Shown: positions 1 to 9,455 of the stretch, piece by piece
How positions within the stretch are numbered: the first letter of the stretch is position 1
How the letters are laid out: the number at the start of each line of letters is the position of its first letter
NCBI GenBank assembly: GCA_020445335.1
Contig: JAGRGU010000001.1
Coordinates: forward strand, 1 to 64,000
Direction: 5' to 3'
Length of the DNA stretch: 64,000 nucleotides
Source of the DNA: Gammaproteobacteria bacterium
GTDB lineage: Bacteria; Pseudomonadota; Gammaproteobacteria; Chromatiales; Chromatiaceae
The notes under the pieces: generated by a model
What the model saw: the letters and a program-made list of their open reading frames with translations, nothing else
Database searches by the model: none
What the model was told of the DNA's origin: nothing
Position numbers and translations under genes: made by a program

Positions 1-3000
1 CGATGCCGCCGTTCCAGAGCAGATCCACCGGTGCCTTGAGCAGCGCGGTGATCACTTCGTTCGGCGTCATATGCTCCTGCTTCACCCCCAACATGGTACG
101 TGCCTGCGCGCTCAACGGTATCGACTTCAGGCTTCTGGAGAAGACGCCACCGCCGCTGGAGATCAGCTTCCTGTCATAGTCGCCCCAGCTCGAGCGGCTG
201 AGCGCGAAGAGCCGCGAACGCTCCGCGAAGGAGGCCTCCGCGTCCGGATCCGGATCGAGAAATATGTGCATATGGTTGAAGGCGCCGACCAGGCGGATAT
301 GGTGTGACAACAACATGCCGTTGCCGAACACGTCACCCGACATATCGCCGATGCCGACCACGCGGAAATCCCGGTTCTGGATATCTATACCGAGTTCACG
401 GAAGTTTCGTTTGACCGACTCCCAGGCACCGCGCGCAGTGATGGCCATACGTTTATGGTCGTATCCCACCGAGCCTCCGGAGGCGAACGCGTCGCCCAGC
501 CAGAAGCCATACTCCGCAGCCACGCCGTTGGCGATATCGGAGAAGGTCGCGGTGCCCTTGTCCGCCGCGATCACCAGGTAGGGATCGTCATCGTCATAGT
601 TTATCAGCGCATCCGGTCGATGCACCTTGCCGTCGATCAGATTGTCGGTGAGATCGAGCATACCGCTGAGAAAGGTCTTGTAGCAGGTGACCACCTCGGC
701 CGCCGTCGCCTCGCGATCACCCGATGGCGGCAGCCGCTTGGCAATGAAACCGCCTTTGGATCCGACCGGTACGATGACTGTGTTCTTGACCATCTGCGCC
801 TTCATCAGCCCCAGAACCTCTGTGCGGAAATCCTCCATCCGGTCCGACCAGCGCAGTCCGCCACGCGCCACCTTGCCGCCACGCAGATGCACGCCGGCCA
901 TACGCACCGAAAAGACGAAGATCTCGTACATCGGCCGCGGCAACGGCATGTTGCTGACCAGACTCGGGTCGATCTTGAACGACAGATAGGATTTCGGCTC
1001 ACCCTGCCCGTTGCGCTGATAGTAGTTGGTGCGAAGGGTCGCCATGAACAGATTGACGAAGCTGCGCAGGATGCGATCCTCGTCCAGGCTCGAAACCGAC
1101 TCCAGCAGGCTCTCGATACGGCTGAGCAGATCGGTCAACAACCGCTCCGTGCGCGCCACCGCGGGATCGAAACGATACTCGAACAGCTCGACCAGCAAGT
1201 GCGTCACCTTCGGGTTGCGCGCAAGCGTGCGGATGATGTAGGACTGGCTGAAGGGTGTCTTTATCTGCTGCAGATACTTGCTGTAGGCGCGCAGGATCAC
1301 CACTTGGCGCCAGCTCAGCGCCGCACCGAGAATCAGCTGATTGAATCCGTCACTGTCCGCCTCGCCTTCCCATATCCTGCGGAAAGCGCTCTGGAAACGG
1401 TCGCTGACCTCCTCGTTGAGCGCTTCGGCCATCTCTTCGTAGCGCATCGAGAAGTCGTGAATCCAGACCTCGCCCAAGGCATCGACGATCCGGTAGGGGC
1501 GTTCACCGAACACGCTCAACCCCATGTTTTCCAGAATCGGAATCGCCTCCGAGAGCGGAACCGGTTGCCGCAACGAATAGAGTCGGAAATGGACCCTGCT
1601 CTCGGCGTCGCTGAAGTGGCGATAGAAGTGCATCGCGAGCGAGCCGCTGGAGCGTGCCGCCTCGAAACGGGTGATATCAGCCGCAGCCGTGCGCGGCAGA
1701 AAGTCTTCACGATAGCCGCCGGGAAAACTGTGCCCGTACTGTTTCATCAGACGGGCGGTATCCGCCTCACCGTAACGCTCCTGAAGCGCTTCACGCAGGC
1801 CATCCTGCCAGGTCTTGGAGACCTCGACGACTCGGCTCTCCAGCTGCAGCGGATCGAAATCGATCGACTCGTCGGGTCTGGTATGGACGATGAAATGGAT
1901 GCGCGCCAACGTGGACTCCGAGAAGAGCGTGTCGAACTCGACACCGACTCCCCCAAGCTCGTCGATCAACACCTGCTGTAGCTGCAGCCGCAACTCTCGG
2001 TTGTATTTCTCCTTGGGCAGGTAGACCAGCACCGAGAAAAAACGGCTAAAGGTATCGCGAAACAGGAACAGACGCGTGCGGTGACGCTCCTGCAGTCCAA
2101 GAATTCCGAAGGCGATCTCCTGCAGCTTCTCCACCGGGATCTGAAACAGGTCATCGCGGGGAAAGGTCTGCAGTATCGTCTGCAGAACCTTGCTCGAAAA
2201 ACTGTGCGCGGCCAGCCTGGAGGCGGCCAACACCTCCGACACCTTGCTCCTCAATAGCGGAATGTCGGCAGGTGGACTGCTATAGGCGGCGATGGTGAAG
2301 AAACCGACGATACAGTGCAGCCCATCGACCTCACCCTTCGCGTCGTGGCGTTTTACACCGATGTAGTCCATATGCGCTGGGCGGTGCACCGTGGATTGTG
2401 TATTGGCTTTGGTGACCACCAGGGGGCAGGGAAAACCGGTGTAGCGGTCGCTCAGGACGGGTACGATCGCCTGCGGATCGTATCCCGACTCCATTCTGAA
2501 GAGGCCCAGCCTGGAGTTGTCATCTACTACCAGCCGCTGCCCCTGCGATCCCGTTTCGAGATCAAAGGTGCAGAAGGCGAGAAAGGTGAAGTGATCGTCT
2601 CCGGCCCAGTCCAGAAAAGCCTGGAACTCCGCATCTCCTTCGCCTCCGCCGCTCTCTCCGACAGAGAACGATTCGCTGATTTCGGCAACCCGGCGGCGCA
2701 TCAGGTTCCAGTCCTGATTGGCCAGCGCGACATCGCGCAAAACACCCTCTATCTTCTGCTTCAGAGTCCGCAACGCCTCTGCGGTCGGCTGCTTTTCGAT
2801 CTGCAGCGAGATGATGGACTCGGCGCGCTTCTGTTGGCCAGAGGGCTCTGCAATCTCCTCGAGTCGGCCCTGCTTGTCACGCAGCGTGGCCAATACCGGA
2901 TGGATCGTCAGATGAATCGTCACCCCGGCGCGGTTGAGCGCCATCGACAGCGAATCGACCAGGAAGGACATATCTTCGGTGACCGTTTCGATCACCGTAT

Positions 3001-3280
3001 GCGGACTCTGCCAGCCATGCTCTTCGAACGCCGGGTTATAGACCCTGACCGAAACCCGCCCCGCTCTGTGCTCTCTCAGCAGCTGCCAGTGGGCAACGAC
3101 CGCTCCCACCAGATCGACGATTTCACTCTCTTCCAGGTCCACCGCGGCGACGTGGCGGTAGTAGACCTCCAGCAACGTTCGGATCTGCCGGCACTCCAGC
3201 TCGTCGAAACGGGACTCGAGATGTTTCTCGAAATAGGCGATCAGTCGCTGCTGCAACTGTTGATCGATTTCACTTCTCAT
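1..3280 (-). CDS. gdhB: NAD-specific glutamate dehydrogenase, large ~180-kDa type (3' end outside window)
   Basis: The ATG is at 3278-3280 and the frame stays open for about 1,093 codons to the left edge, so the C-terminus is missing; family members are about 1,600 residues. The enzyme interconverts glutamate and 2-oxoglutarate with NAD in the cytoplasm and is usually catabolic. The long N-terminal regulatory part starts MRSEIDQQLQQ and contains TVTEDMSFLVDSL and RTRLFLFRDTFSRFFSVLVY. The start of the catalytic dehydrogenase domain is recognisable near residue 800 from RGGLRWSDRMEDFRTEV, KNTVIVPVGSKGGF and, later, the GIGDMSGDVFGNGM stretch. It appears monocistronic, with a 131-bp gap to the next minus-strand gene. 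The large open frames on the plus strand here are antisense shadows. Family identification is secure; the gene symbol follows Pseudomonas usage. Confidence 0.93.
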   Translation of the reverse strand, partial: MRSEIDQQLQQRLIAYFEKHLESRFDELECRQIRTLLEVYYRHVAAVDLEESEIVDLVGAVVAHWQLLREHRAGRVSVRVYNPAFEEHGWQSPHTVIETVTEDMSFLVDSLSMALNRAGVTIHLTIHPVLATLRDKQGRLEEIAEPSGQQKRAESIISLQIEKQPTAEALRTLKQKIEGVLRDVALANQDWNLMRRRVAEISESFSVGESGGGEGDAEFQAFLDWAGDDHFTFLAFCTFDLETGSQGQRLVVDDNSRLGLFRMESGYDPQAIVPVLSDRYTGFPCPLVVTKANTQSTVHRPAHMDYIGVKRHDAKGEVDGLHCIVGFFTIAAYSSPPADIPLLRSKVSEVLAASRLAAHSFSSKVLQTILQTFPRDDLFQIPVEKLQEIAFGILGLQERHRTRLFLFRDTFSRFFSVLVYLPKEKYNRELRLQLQQVLIDELGGVGVEFDTLFSESTLARIHFIVHTRPDESIDFDPLQLESRVVEVSKTWQDGLREALQERYGEADTARLMKQYGHSFPGGYREDFLPRTAAADITRFEAARSSGSLAMHFYRHFSDAESRVHFRLYSLRQPVPLSEAIPILENMGLSVFGERPYRIVDALGEVWIHDFSMRYEEMAEALNEEVSDRFQSAFRRIWEGEADSDGFNQLILGAALSWRQVVILRAYSKYLQQIKTPFSQSYIIRTLARNPKVTHLLVELFEYRFDPAVARTERLLTDLLSRIESLLESVSSLDEDRILRSFVNLFMATLRTNYYQRNGQGEPKSYLSFKIDPSLVSNMPLPRPMYEIFVFSVRMAGVHLRGGKVARGGLRWSDRMEDFRTEVLGLMKAQMVKNTVIVPVGSKGGFIAKRLPPSGDREATAAEVVTCYKTFLSGMLDLTDNLIDGKVHRPDALINYDDDDPYLVIAADKGTATFSDIANGVAAEYGFWLGDAFASGGSVGYDHKRMAITARGAWESVKRNFRELGIDIQNRDFRVVGIGDMSGDVFGNGMLLSHHIRLVGAFNHMHIFLDPDPDAEASFAERSRLFALSRSSWGDYDRKLISSGGGVFSRSLKSIPLSAQARTMLGVKQEHMTPNEVITALLKAPVDLLWNGGI

Positions 3281-3411
3281 TTGGATTATTCCGACGAAAA
3301 CAGGGGCGACCAAATAAAAAAATAGTCGCTGGCGATGCAATATGCCAGCGCATCCCGGCTGCTTGTTTCGACGGAAATTGGATTGGACGAAGTGCGCGAA
3401 AGCGTATTGTT

Positions 3412-3720
3412 TCAGGCGTATTCGTCGACGCCCAGCATCTGGCTCAACATCTCGTTGTGGTTGCTGTTGAGCATTGCGTCATAACTCTGCAGCGCGCGGC
3501 GGGTACGTGCGTCGCTACCGCCGTCATGGGTCACCCGATCCTGATGGCGCCGCAGCTGCTCCTCGAGCTGCGCGCTGATCGCCCGGGAGCGCGCGACCGG
3601 GAGCGGCGCCTCCGGTTTGTCGGTGATCGGCTGCTGCGGGCGGGTCGGCGTCCCCACCGGCAGCTGATCGTTCCGGTTGAGCGACTGCGGCAGTCTGAGC
3701 GAAAGTCCGACGGAATTCAT
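3412..3720 (-). CDS. Small conserved-looking protein of unknown function
   Basis: This 102-residue frame begins MNSVGLSLRLPQSLNR and ends MLSQMLGVDEYA. It is soluble, with no signal peptide or membrane segment. A Pro/Arg-rich N-terminal half (TPTRPQQPITDKPEAPLP) is followed by a predicted helical, charged second half. It lies between recR and the glutamate dehydrogenase on the same strand, 78 bp downstream of recR. I recognise no domain. It is kept because the position and composition are gene-like and no better frame overlaps it on either strand; the plus-strand frame over it runs across recR and is a shadow. Confidence 0.5.
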   Translation of the reverse strand: MNSVGLSLRLPQSLNRNDQLPVGTPTRPQQPITDKPEAPLPVARSRAISAQLEEQLRRHQDRVTHDGGSDARTRRALQSYDAMLNSNHNEMLSQMLGVDEYA

Positions 3721-3798
3721 ACCCTACTCTTGGATAACCGGATCTCTGTACGGTGTCGACCGGCGCCGGCGGTCATCGTCAGCGGATGCGCCAGCCTG

Positions 3799-4398
3799 TT
3801 ACTGGATTTCGCGACGCCCTGCAAATGCATGCGAGAGTGTACCGCCATCGACATACTCCAGTTCGCCACCGAGCGGCACCCCATGCGCGATACGGGTGAC
3901 GCGGATGGCGCCGGCGCGCGCCATCTCTCCAATATAGTGCGCGGTCGCCTCCCCTTCAACGGTCGGGTTGGTGGCCAGAATCACCTCCTCGATCGTCTCG
4001 TGATCCAGCAGCGCCTGCAGGCGGTCGAGCCCGATCTCACGCGGTCCGATACCATCCAGCGGCGAGAGCCTGCCACCCAGTACGAAATAACGGCCGTCGT
4101 ACCCGGTCGCATGCTCCAGCGCAGCCACCTCCGCCGGAGTTTCGACCACGCAGAGCAGCGCATTGTTGCGGCGCGGATTGGCGCAGATGTTACACAACTC
4201 GGCCTCAGTCAACGTGCGACAACGCTTGCAGTGACCGATGCGCTGCATCGATTCGGCCAGCACCCCCGCCAGCCTGACCCCCCCTTCCCGATCGCGTTCG
4301 AGCAGGTGGAAGGCCATGCGCTGAGCGGACTTGGGACCAACACCCGGCAGACAACGCAGCGCCTCCATCAGCTGCTCCAGCAGCGCCTTTTCTGTCAT
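3799..4398 (-). CDS. recR: Recombination mediator protein RecR
   Basis: RecR works with RecF and RecO to load RecA onto gapped single-stranded DNA. From the ATG at 4396-4398 ([11 protein letters not shown]) the product is 199 residues, the usual length; a TTG five codons upstream is possible but unnecessary. Visible in order are the helix-hairpin-helix [17 protein letters not shown] near residue 17, the C4 zinc finger CKRC...CNIC near residue 57, and the Toprim domain with [13 protein letters not shown] and the long [14 protein letters not shown] segment. It is the last gene of the conserved dnaX-ybaB-recR group and starts 20 bp after ybaB. Confidence 0.96.
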   Translation of the reverse strand: MTEKALLEQLMEALRCLPGVGPKSAQRMAFHLLERDREGGVRLAGVLAESMQRIGHCKRCRTLTEAELCNICANPRRNNALLCVVETPAEVAALEHATGYDGRYFVLGGRLSPLDGIGPREIGLDRLQALLDHETIEEVILATNPTVEGEATAHYIGEMARAGAIRVTRIAHGVPLGGELEYVDGGTLSHAFAGRREIQ

Positions 4399-4418
4399 GG
4401 GAGAGCCTCGCAATCAGA

Positions 4419-4742
4419 TCAGAACGGCAGTTTCATCCCCGGAGGGAGTCCCATCCCGGCGGTCAGTCCCGACATGCTCTCCTGCGTCTTCTCCGCGATC
4501 TTGTGCACCACGTCGTTCACCGCTGCGGCGACCAGATCCTCGAGCATCTCCTTGTCGTCCTCCATCAGCGAGGCGTCGATCTCGACCTTGCGCACTTCGT
4601 GCTTGCCGTTCATCGTAACCTTGACCAGCCCGCCGCCCGACTCGCCGGTGATCTCCTCGCGTGCCAGCTGCTCCTGGGCCTTTTGCAGATCGGCCTGCAT
4701 CTTCTGGGCCTGCTTCATCAGGTTGCCGATAGCACCTTTCAT
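4419..4742 (-). CDS. ybaB: Nucleoid-associated protein, YbaB/EbfC family
   Basis: A 107-residue protein starting [20 protein letters not shown]. It has the family's N-terminal amphipathic helix, the short beta region [20 protein letters not shown], and a Gly/Met/Pro-rich tail ([11 protein letters not shown]). Members form dimers that bind DNA non-specifically and condense the nucleoid. It sits between dnaX (41 bp upstream) and recR (20 bp downstream), the standard arrangement in Gammaproteobacteria, and is presumably co-transcribed with both. Confidence 0.96.
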   Translation of the reverse strand: MKGAIGNLMKQAQKMQADLQKAQEQLAREEITGESGGGLVKVTMNGKHEVRKVEIDASLMEDDKEMLEDLVAAAVNDVVHKIAEKTQESMSGLTAGMGLPPGMKLPF

Positions 4743-4783
4743 ATACTGTTCCTCTGTGTAAATCGCACTTTTGAATAAATATA

Positions 4784-6403
4784 CTATTCGTCCACCGGGC
4801 GAACACTGCCGGGCAGAACCTGGGCGGCGAAGCGATCCTTGACCGCGGTTACGAATGGATCGCTGTCGATCCGATGCTCCGCCTGCTGCTGCCGCTGCTG
4901 CTGTGCAATAGCCGCCCGCTGTGCCGGCGTATCTGCCTCGGACCGGGTCAAATCAGTGACCTCGATCTCCAGTTCTACATCGGCGCCGGACGCCTGCTGC
5001 AACGCCTTGCCGAGCCGCTGCTCGGAACTCGCCACCCGCATATGACGATGGCGGGCATCCAACTGCAAGCTCAGCCGCTTGCCATCCCAATGCCTGAACA
5101 CGCAATTCTCCGCCAGTTGCCTTGCAACCCCGCCGAGCCCAAGCCCCGCAACCACCTGATGCCAATGGCTGAAGTCGACCCTGGCCTCCCTGCTTGCAAC
5201 GGATACGGGGCTATCATCGCCGACGCGTAACGTTGCGGCCGCCAAGCCGCCTTTGCTGGCGGGCACAGCTGCCGCCCCGGTAGCGGTAGTGCCGCTCTCC
5301 CCGCAGGAGACCAATGCCGCGGCGGGGCGGAACGCGATCATCCGCAGCAGTATCATCTCGAAACCGGAGCGTGGATCGGGTGCCAGCGGAAGATCCCGCT
5401 GACCGAGCAGCGCGATCTGGTAATAGAGCTGCACATCGGCCGCGTCGAGCTCCACGGCAAGCTGAACCAGCATCTCCCGGTCGCCGGCGCTGTTGTCCAA
5501 CGCGTCGGGCACGGCCTGAAGCAGCGCGATGCGATGAAGCAGCGCAAGCAGCTCTTTCAGGGCCGCGGAGAAATCGATCGCCAGCGCGGCCAGCTCCGCG
5601 ACCTGATCCAGCAACCCTTTGGCATCCCCCGCACCGAGCAGGTGCAGCAGCTGGTGGATGCGCTCACCCGCCAGCGTTCCCAGCATTGCGCGGACATCGG
5701 TCTCAACCACGCTGCCACCACCGAAGGCGATTGCCTGATCCATCAGGCTCAGCGCATCACGCATGCTGCCATCCGCCCCCCGCGCCAGCAGTTCCACCGC
5801 CGCCGGTTCGAAGGTGAGTTGCTCCCGTTGCAGAATCGACTGCAGATGTCCGTCGATCTGCTCGAACGGCAGGCGTTTGAGATTGAACTGCAGGCAGCGC
5901 GATAGCACGGTCACGGGGACCTTCTGCGGGTCGGTGGTGGCGAGCAGGAACTTGACGTGGGGAGGCGGCTCTTCCAGCGTCTTCAACAGCGCGTTGAAGC
6001 TGCCTCCGGAAAACATGTGCACCTCGTCGATCAGGTATACCTTGTAGCGGCCTCTGACCGGGGCGTAGGGGACATTTTCCAGCAGCTCGCGGGTCTGGTC
6101 GACCTTGGTACGCGATGCGGCATCGACCTCGAGCAGATCGATAAAACGCCCCTCGTCGACTTCTCGGCACACGGCGCACTCGCCGCACGGAGTGGAGCTG
6201 ACCCCCGCCTCGCAGTTGACCGACTTGGCGAATATCCGTGCGATCGTCGTTTTACCGACGCCGCGTGTGCCGGTGAAGAGGTATGCGTGGTGTAAGCGGT
6301 CGTTATCCAGCGCATTGCTGAGCGCCCGTACGACATGCTCCTGGCCAACCAGCTCGGAGAATATACGGGGTCGCCATTTGCGTGCGAGTACCTGGTAACT
6401 CAT
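4784..6403 (-). CDS. dnaX: DNA polymerase III subunit tau (DnaX)
   Basis: The clamp-loader ATPase of the replicative polymerase, 539 residues. The N-terminus [12 protein letters not shown] is canonical. The Walker A motif GTRGVGKTT lies near residue 45, the four-cysteine zinc module with CGECAVC near residue 73, Walker [11 protein letters not shown] near residue 126, and the SRC sensor 1 motif ([13 protein letters not shown]) follows. The C-terminal third is diverged and Ala/Gln-rich, ending in the polymerase-binding region. It is shorter than the E. coli tau (643). I saw no A-rich slippery heptamer, so a separate gamma product made by frameshifting is not supported here. The SRP RNA lies about 480 bp upstream on the same strand. 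Confidence 0.96.
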   Translation of the reverse strand: MSYQVLARKWRPRIFSELVGQEHVVRALSNALDNDRLHHAYLFTGTRGVGKTTIARIFAKSVNCEAGVSSTPCGECAVCREVDEGRFIDLLEVDAASRTKVDQTRELLENVPYAPVRGRYKVYLIDEVHMFSGGSFNALLKTLEEPPPHVKFLLATTDPQKVPVTVLSRCLQFNLKRLPFEQIDGHLQSILQREQLTFEPAAVELLARGADGSMRDALSLMDQAIAFGGGSVVETDVRAMLGTLAGERIHQLLHLLGAGDAKGLLDQVAELAALAIDFSAALKELLALLHRIALLQAVPDALDNSAGDREMLVQLAVELDAADVQLYYQIALLGQRDLPLAPDPRSGFEMILLRMIAFRPAAALVSCGESGTTATGAAAVPASKGGLAAATLRVGDDSPVSVASREARVDFSHWHQVVAGLGLGGVARQLAENCVFRHWDGKRLSLQLDARHRHMRVASSEQRLGKALQQASGADVELEIEVTDLTRSEADTPAQRAAIAQQQRQQQAEHRIDSDPFVTAVKDRFAAQVLPGSVRPVDE

Positions 6404-6883
6404 CTGCGATCGAGAACGCCTGGTGATGCCTGGGAGGCGCCATTCTACGCGCTTGGGGTTCGAGTGCCTATAGCACCTGGCGGGCCATAGGCTGATGCGG
6501 TCGATTGAAACGCAACCGTTTCAGACCTTGAAATATTTTAGATTAAAATATAATGAAATTTCTTTTACTGATTGATTGTATTTCATATTATTGACTTAGC
6601 CCCCACCGTCAGCGGATATAACCGCGTGCCGCTCCCGATTACCCCCGCAGTGTCTCGACAAGTAGAAACATTTGACCATTGTTTTTACTTAATTTCATAT
6701 ACTTACAATCCATTCCTTCTATTTGACCCGAAGAATAGCCTGTTACTACCCGATAGCCTTGTGACGCCCAGGGTATCGTAATTCAGCTCAGGCGCCGCAT
6801 GGTCAGGCTTGCCATCACCGTCAAGAAGCGGCCGACGGAGATAAGACGCGGAAATCGGGAAGATGAGGATAGAGGGATATGGA
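6404..6883. other. Intergenic region between the SRP RNA and dnaX
   Basis: About 480 bp with no convincing gene. It is markedly AT-richer around 6520-6600 and 6660-6730 than the rest of the window, which fits a dnaX promoter or the SRP RNA terminator on the minus strand. Short plus-strand frames here lack a ribosome-binding site. No tRNA fold was seen. Confidence 0.5.
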
Positions 6884-6999
6884 GGGTGGCGACCCGACCC
6901 AGCCACACCCCGGCACACGAGACCACTGCTGCGGCTGCTCCCTTCCAGGCCTGACCGGGTTCACAGTTTTTCGTTGCGAGGGGACCGCGCCGGGCCACC
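6884..6999 (-). ncRNA. ffs: Signal recognition particle 4.5S RNA
   Basis: Read on the minus strand, the region carries the SRP core: GTCAGGCCTGGAAGG, then GAGCAGCCGCAGCAG, and, on the returning strand, GTGCCGGGGTGTGGCTGGG. The ends pair: GGTGGCCCGG at 6990-6999 with GGGTCGCCACC at 6884-6894, closing the long hairpin. The RNA forms the targeting ribonucleoprotein with Ffh for co-translational membrane insertion. Its place upstream of dnaX-ybaB-recR is the usual one in this class. The exact termini are set from the helix ends and may be off by several bases. Confidence 0.93.
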
Positions 7000-7194
7000 A
7001 TAAACTATCGCTGCCGAACAACCCTCGAATCGGAGACCGGACGAAGTGGGTTGAGATACCGGCAAGCCGGGGAATTATGCTGGGCAGCTGATTTCGGGTC
7101 AACCGCATTCCATTTGATTGAGCGCACGCCGGCCACTTCCGATCGCGATCGTGCAAGCAGAAATCGCCGGGCACGAAGCGTCAGGGAGTCGTCG

Positions 7195-7683
7195 CTATGT
7201 CATGGGTTTGGACTCGAAACGGTTTTCGGCCACGTTCTTGAAGCTGGTCCTGGGGTCGAACAGAGTGCCGTTCATCGCGATATAGACCCCCTCCGGCAGC
7301 AGTTGAACTGCGGAGATCGCGAAACCGATATTGAACACAGCATCGCTGATGCGAAGTCTTGCAGGCTGCATGGAGCCGGTCAGCACGATCGTTTTACCTT
7401 CGATTCCAACCAACGCAAGTGCGGTTGTGATCATCGTATCGGTGCCATGCGTAATCACAATTCTCCCGCCATCGGCCGCGACCACTTGTCGCCGAATCTC
7501 CGCCCTGTCCCGGTCGTCCATCTCCAGACTATCCTTGCGAAAAAGCGGATGTATGGAAAATTCCACCGTCACATTCGCCTCCCGCAGAAGCTCGCCGATC
7601 TGTGGCGTACCCACCTGAAACTCGCTTTTTGCGTCAAAATAGACCTTGTCTATCGTTCCACCAGTGGTAAATATGTCGATCAT
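7195..7683 (-). CDS. Single-domain asparaginase-family protein
   Basis: This 162-residue protein matches only the N-terminal catalytic domain of bacterial L-asparaginases, which are about 330 residues. Both active-site threonine motifs are present: TGGTIDKVYFD at residue 7 and VITHGTDTMI near residue 76, followed by the ASP-family segment KTIVLTGSMQPAR. Ser, Asp and Lys positions around these motifs look intact, so amidase activity is possible, but the missing C-terminal domain normally contributes to the dimer-interface active site. Short stand-alone members of this family do exist, so this is not necessarily a broken gene. It has no operon partner; the upstream 550 bp lack a clear gene. Confidence 0.82.
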   Translation of the reverse strand: MIDIFTTGGTIDKVYFDAKSEFQVGTPQIGELLREANVTVEFSIHPLFRKDSLEMDDRDRAEIRRQVVAADGGRIVITHGTDTMITTALALVGIEGKTIVLTGSMQPARLRISDAVFNIGFAISAVQLLPEGVYIAMNGTLFDPRTSFKNVAENRFESKPMT

Positions 7684-8234
7684 CGTCTCAGTTTTCTCGT
7701 CGACCTGCGCCGGTCTGCCATGAATAATCGGGAAGAGCTGAGGTTCGGCAACTCTGTTCAGTGTGACAGCTCCATCTGCTCCCGCTGCAAGGTAGCATCA
7801 TCACACAACCTCCATTCAACGCTCCCGGTGCGGGAGCCACCAACATATCGCAGGGAAGCAATTATGTCAGACAATTCGGTTGCCGTTTCCGGCATTCAAC
7901 CGAAACCCGATGTCGGAGGATTCGGGGCAATCAGCATCGTTGACTCTCCAAATGGGTGTTGTGTAGCAACTTCACAGCGAAATCGCATTCACCACCGTCG
8001 ACACTATCTACGATTGGCCGCGGCAAGAGACTGATTGACTATCATACGAGGCCGGGGTTGCAACTTTCCTTAAAGCCGTTACCCTTTAAAAGGTACTGAT
8101 TCGTTGCGACTGAAAGTACTATCGAAACGAGTGGCGGCCCCGGCACGGAGTAATCGCCAGCGGGCATTTCGAATCATCCCAAACCGGTGCCAGACCGGTA
8201 TTCCAATTACCGATACTCAAGCAGGAGGAACAAG
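7684..8234. other. Gene-poor region upstream of the TRAP transporter
   Basis: 550 bp without a supported gene. It holds a perfect 7-bp hairpin (GCTCCCG/CGGGAGC, 7821-7837) and a near-palindrome around the sequence TACCCTTTAAAAGGTA near 8088. An ATG at 7864 opens a 56-codon frame starting MSDNSVAVSGIQPKP, preceded by a weak GGGAAG. I do not call it a gene because its second half is low-quality and Arg/His-rich. The 3' part must contain the promoter of the TRAP operon. Confidence 0.4.
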
Positions 8235-9206
8235 ATGTTCAATAAAAAGAGCCTGACAAGCGCCCTCGTCGTGGCCGGCATTACCCTGGGCGCAGCCTCG
8301 CTGGCAAGCGCGAACTCTTTCATTACCATCGGCACCGGTGGCGTTACGGGCGTCTACTATCCAACGGGCGGCGCGATCTGCAGGCTGGTCAACAAGGGGC
8401 GCAAACAGCATGGCGTACGCTGTTCGGTAGAGTCGACCGGCGGCTCGGTGTATAACCTGAACACCATCCGCGCCGGCGAACTGGACATGGGGGTCGCGCA
8501 GTCCGACTGGCAGTATCACGCCTATCACGGCAGCAGCAAATTCGAGGATCAGGGGCCCAACAAGGATCTACGTGCCGTCTTCTCCGTGCATGCAGAACCT
8601 TTCACGGTGGTAGCGCGAGCGGACGCCGGCATCAAGACCTTCGCCGACCTGAAAGGCAAGCGGGTCAATATCGGCAATCCGGGTTCCGGCCAGCGCGGAA
8701 CCATGGAAGTACTGCTTGAGGCGATGGGCTGGACCAAGGATGATTTTGCCCTGGCAGCCGAGCTGAAAGCAGCCGAGCAATCCAAAGCACTGTGCGATAA
8801 CAAAATCGATGCGATGGTCTATACCGTTGGCCATCCGGCCGGTTCGATCAAGGAAGCCACCACCTCCTGTGATTCGGTACTGGTATCGGTCACCGGACCG
8901 GTCGTCGATAAACTGGTCAGCGCCAACGACTACTACCGCAAGGCAACAATTCCGGGCGGCATGTATCGCGGCAACCCAGATGATGTCGAAACCTTCGGCG
9001 TCGGCGCCACCTTCGTCAGTTCGACCAATGTTCCGGCCGAAACTGTCTATGTAGTGGTCAAATCTGTTTTCGAGAACTTCGACAGCTTCCGCAAGCTTCA
9101 TCCCGCTTTCAACCATCTGCAGAAAGAACAGATGGTGAAAGACGGTCTCTCTGCGCCGCTGCACGATGGCGCCCAGAAATACTATAAAGAAGCCGGTCTG
9201 ATGTAG
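8235..9206 (+). CDS. TAXI-family TRAP transporter substrate-binding protein
   Basis: Periplasmic receptor of a tripartite ATP-independent transporter of the TAXI type; the substrate cannot be read from sequence, though family members often bind dicarboxylates or glutamate. The ATG at 8235 is chosen because AGGAGGA lies 8 bases upstream and a clean signal peptide follows ([15 protein letters not shown]...ASLASA), giving 323 residues. The TAXI signature [20 protein letters not shown] follows cleavage directly, and the lobe segment [18 protein letters not shown] is near residue 130. The permease gene follows 250 bp downstream, separated by a strong hairpin. Confidence 0.93.
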   Translation: MFNKKSLTSALVVAGITLGAASLASANSFITIGTGGVTGVYYPTGGAICRLVNKGRKQHGVRCSVESTGGSVYNLNTIRAGELDMGVAQSDWQYHAYHGSSKFEDQGPNKDLRAVFSVHAEPFTVVARADAGIKTFADLKGKRVNIGNPGSGQRGTMEVLLEAMGWTKDDFALAAELKAAEQSKALCDNKIDAMVYTVGHPAGSIKEATTSCDSVLVSVTGPVVDKLVSANDYYRKATIPGGMYRGNPDDVETFGVGATFVSSTNVPAETVYVVVKSVFENFDSFRKLHPAFNHLQKEQMVKDGLSAPLHDGAQKYYKEAGLM

Positions 9207-9213
9207 TTTGGTG

Positions 9214-9240
9214 GGAACGGACGGCACTGCCGTCCGTTCC
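9214..9240 (+). terminator. Strong hairpin between TRAP receptor and permease
   Basis: A perfect 13-bp inverted repeat (GGAACGGACGGCA and its complement) starts 7 bases after the stop codon. There is no T-run, so it is more likely to protect the receptor mRNA or cause partial termination, keeping the receptor in excess of the permease, than to be a full terminator. A second weaker repeat (GAAAGGGG/CCCCTTTC) lies near 9268-9299. Confidence 0.65.
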
Positions 9241-9455
9241 GGTTGCCAATCCGATTCGATACCCGGAAAGGGGCGGTTTACATCCCACACCCCTTTCGCC
9301 GTTGCTTAGTGCGCGGCCGCCATTCGTTGCATGCAGATCCGGAGAAAACGTCGCACAGCCACTAGCTGGCCGACTCCGGTCACGCTACCGATTTGCGCGC
9401 CAAGCGCTCATCAGCCGCCGAGGTCCATCGGTGAATTAGTTGGGGAGTAAAAACA

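Noticed and set aside
455-1981. Long plus-strand open frame of 508 codons
   Set aside because: It is antisense to the glutamate dehydrogenase, which carries clear family motifs; long open antisense frames are common in GC-rich coding DNA.
4784-5200. dnaX programmed frameshift site
   Set aside because: No A-rich or T-rich slippery heptamer is seen in the 3' part of the gene.
7864-8034. A 56-codon gene starting MSDNSVAVS
   Set aside because: Weak ribosome-binding site, no family, and a composition change to Arg/His-rich sequence at the end.
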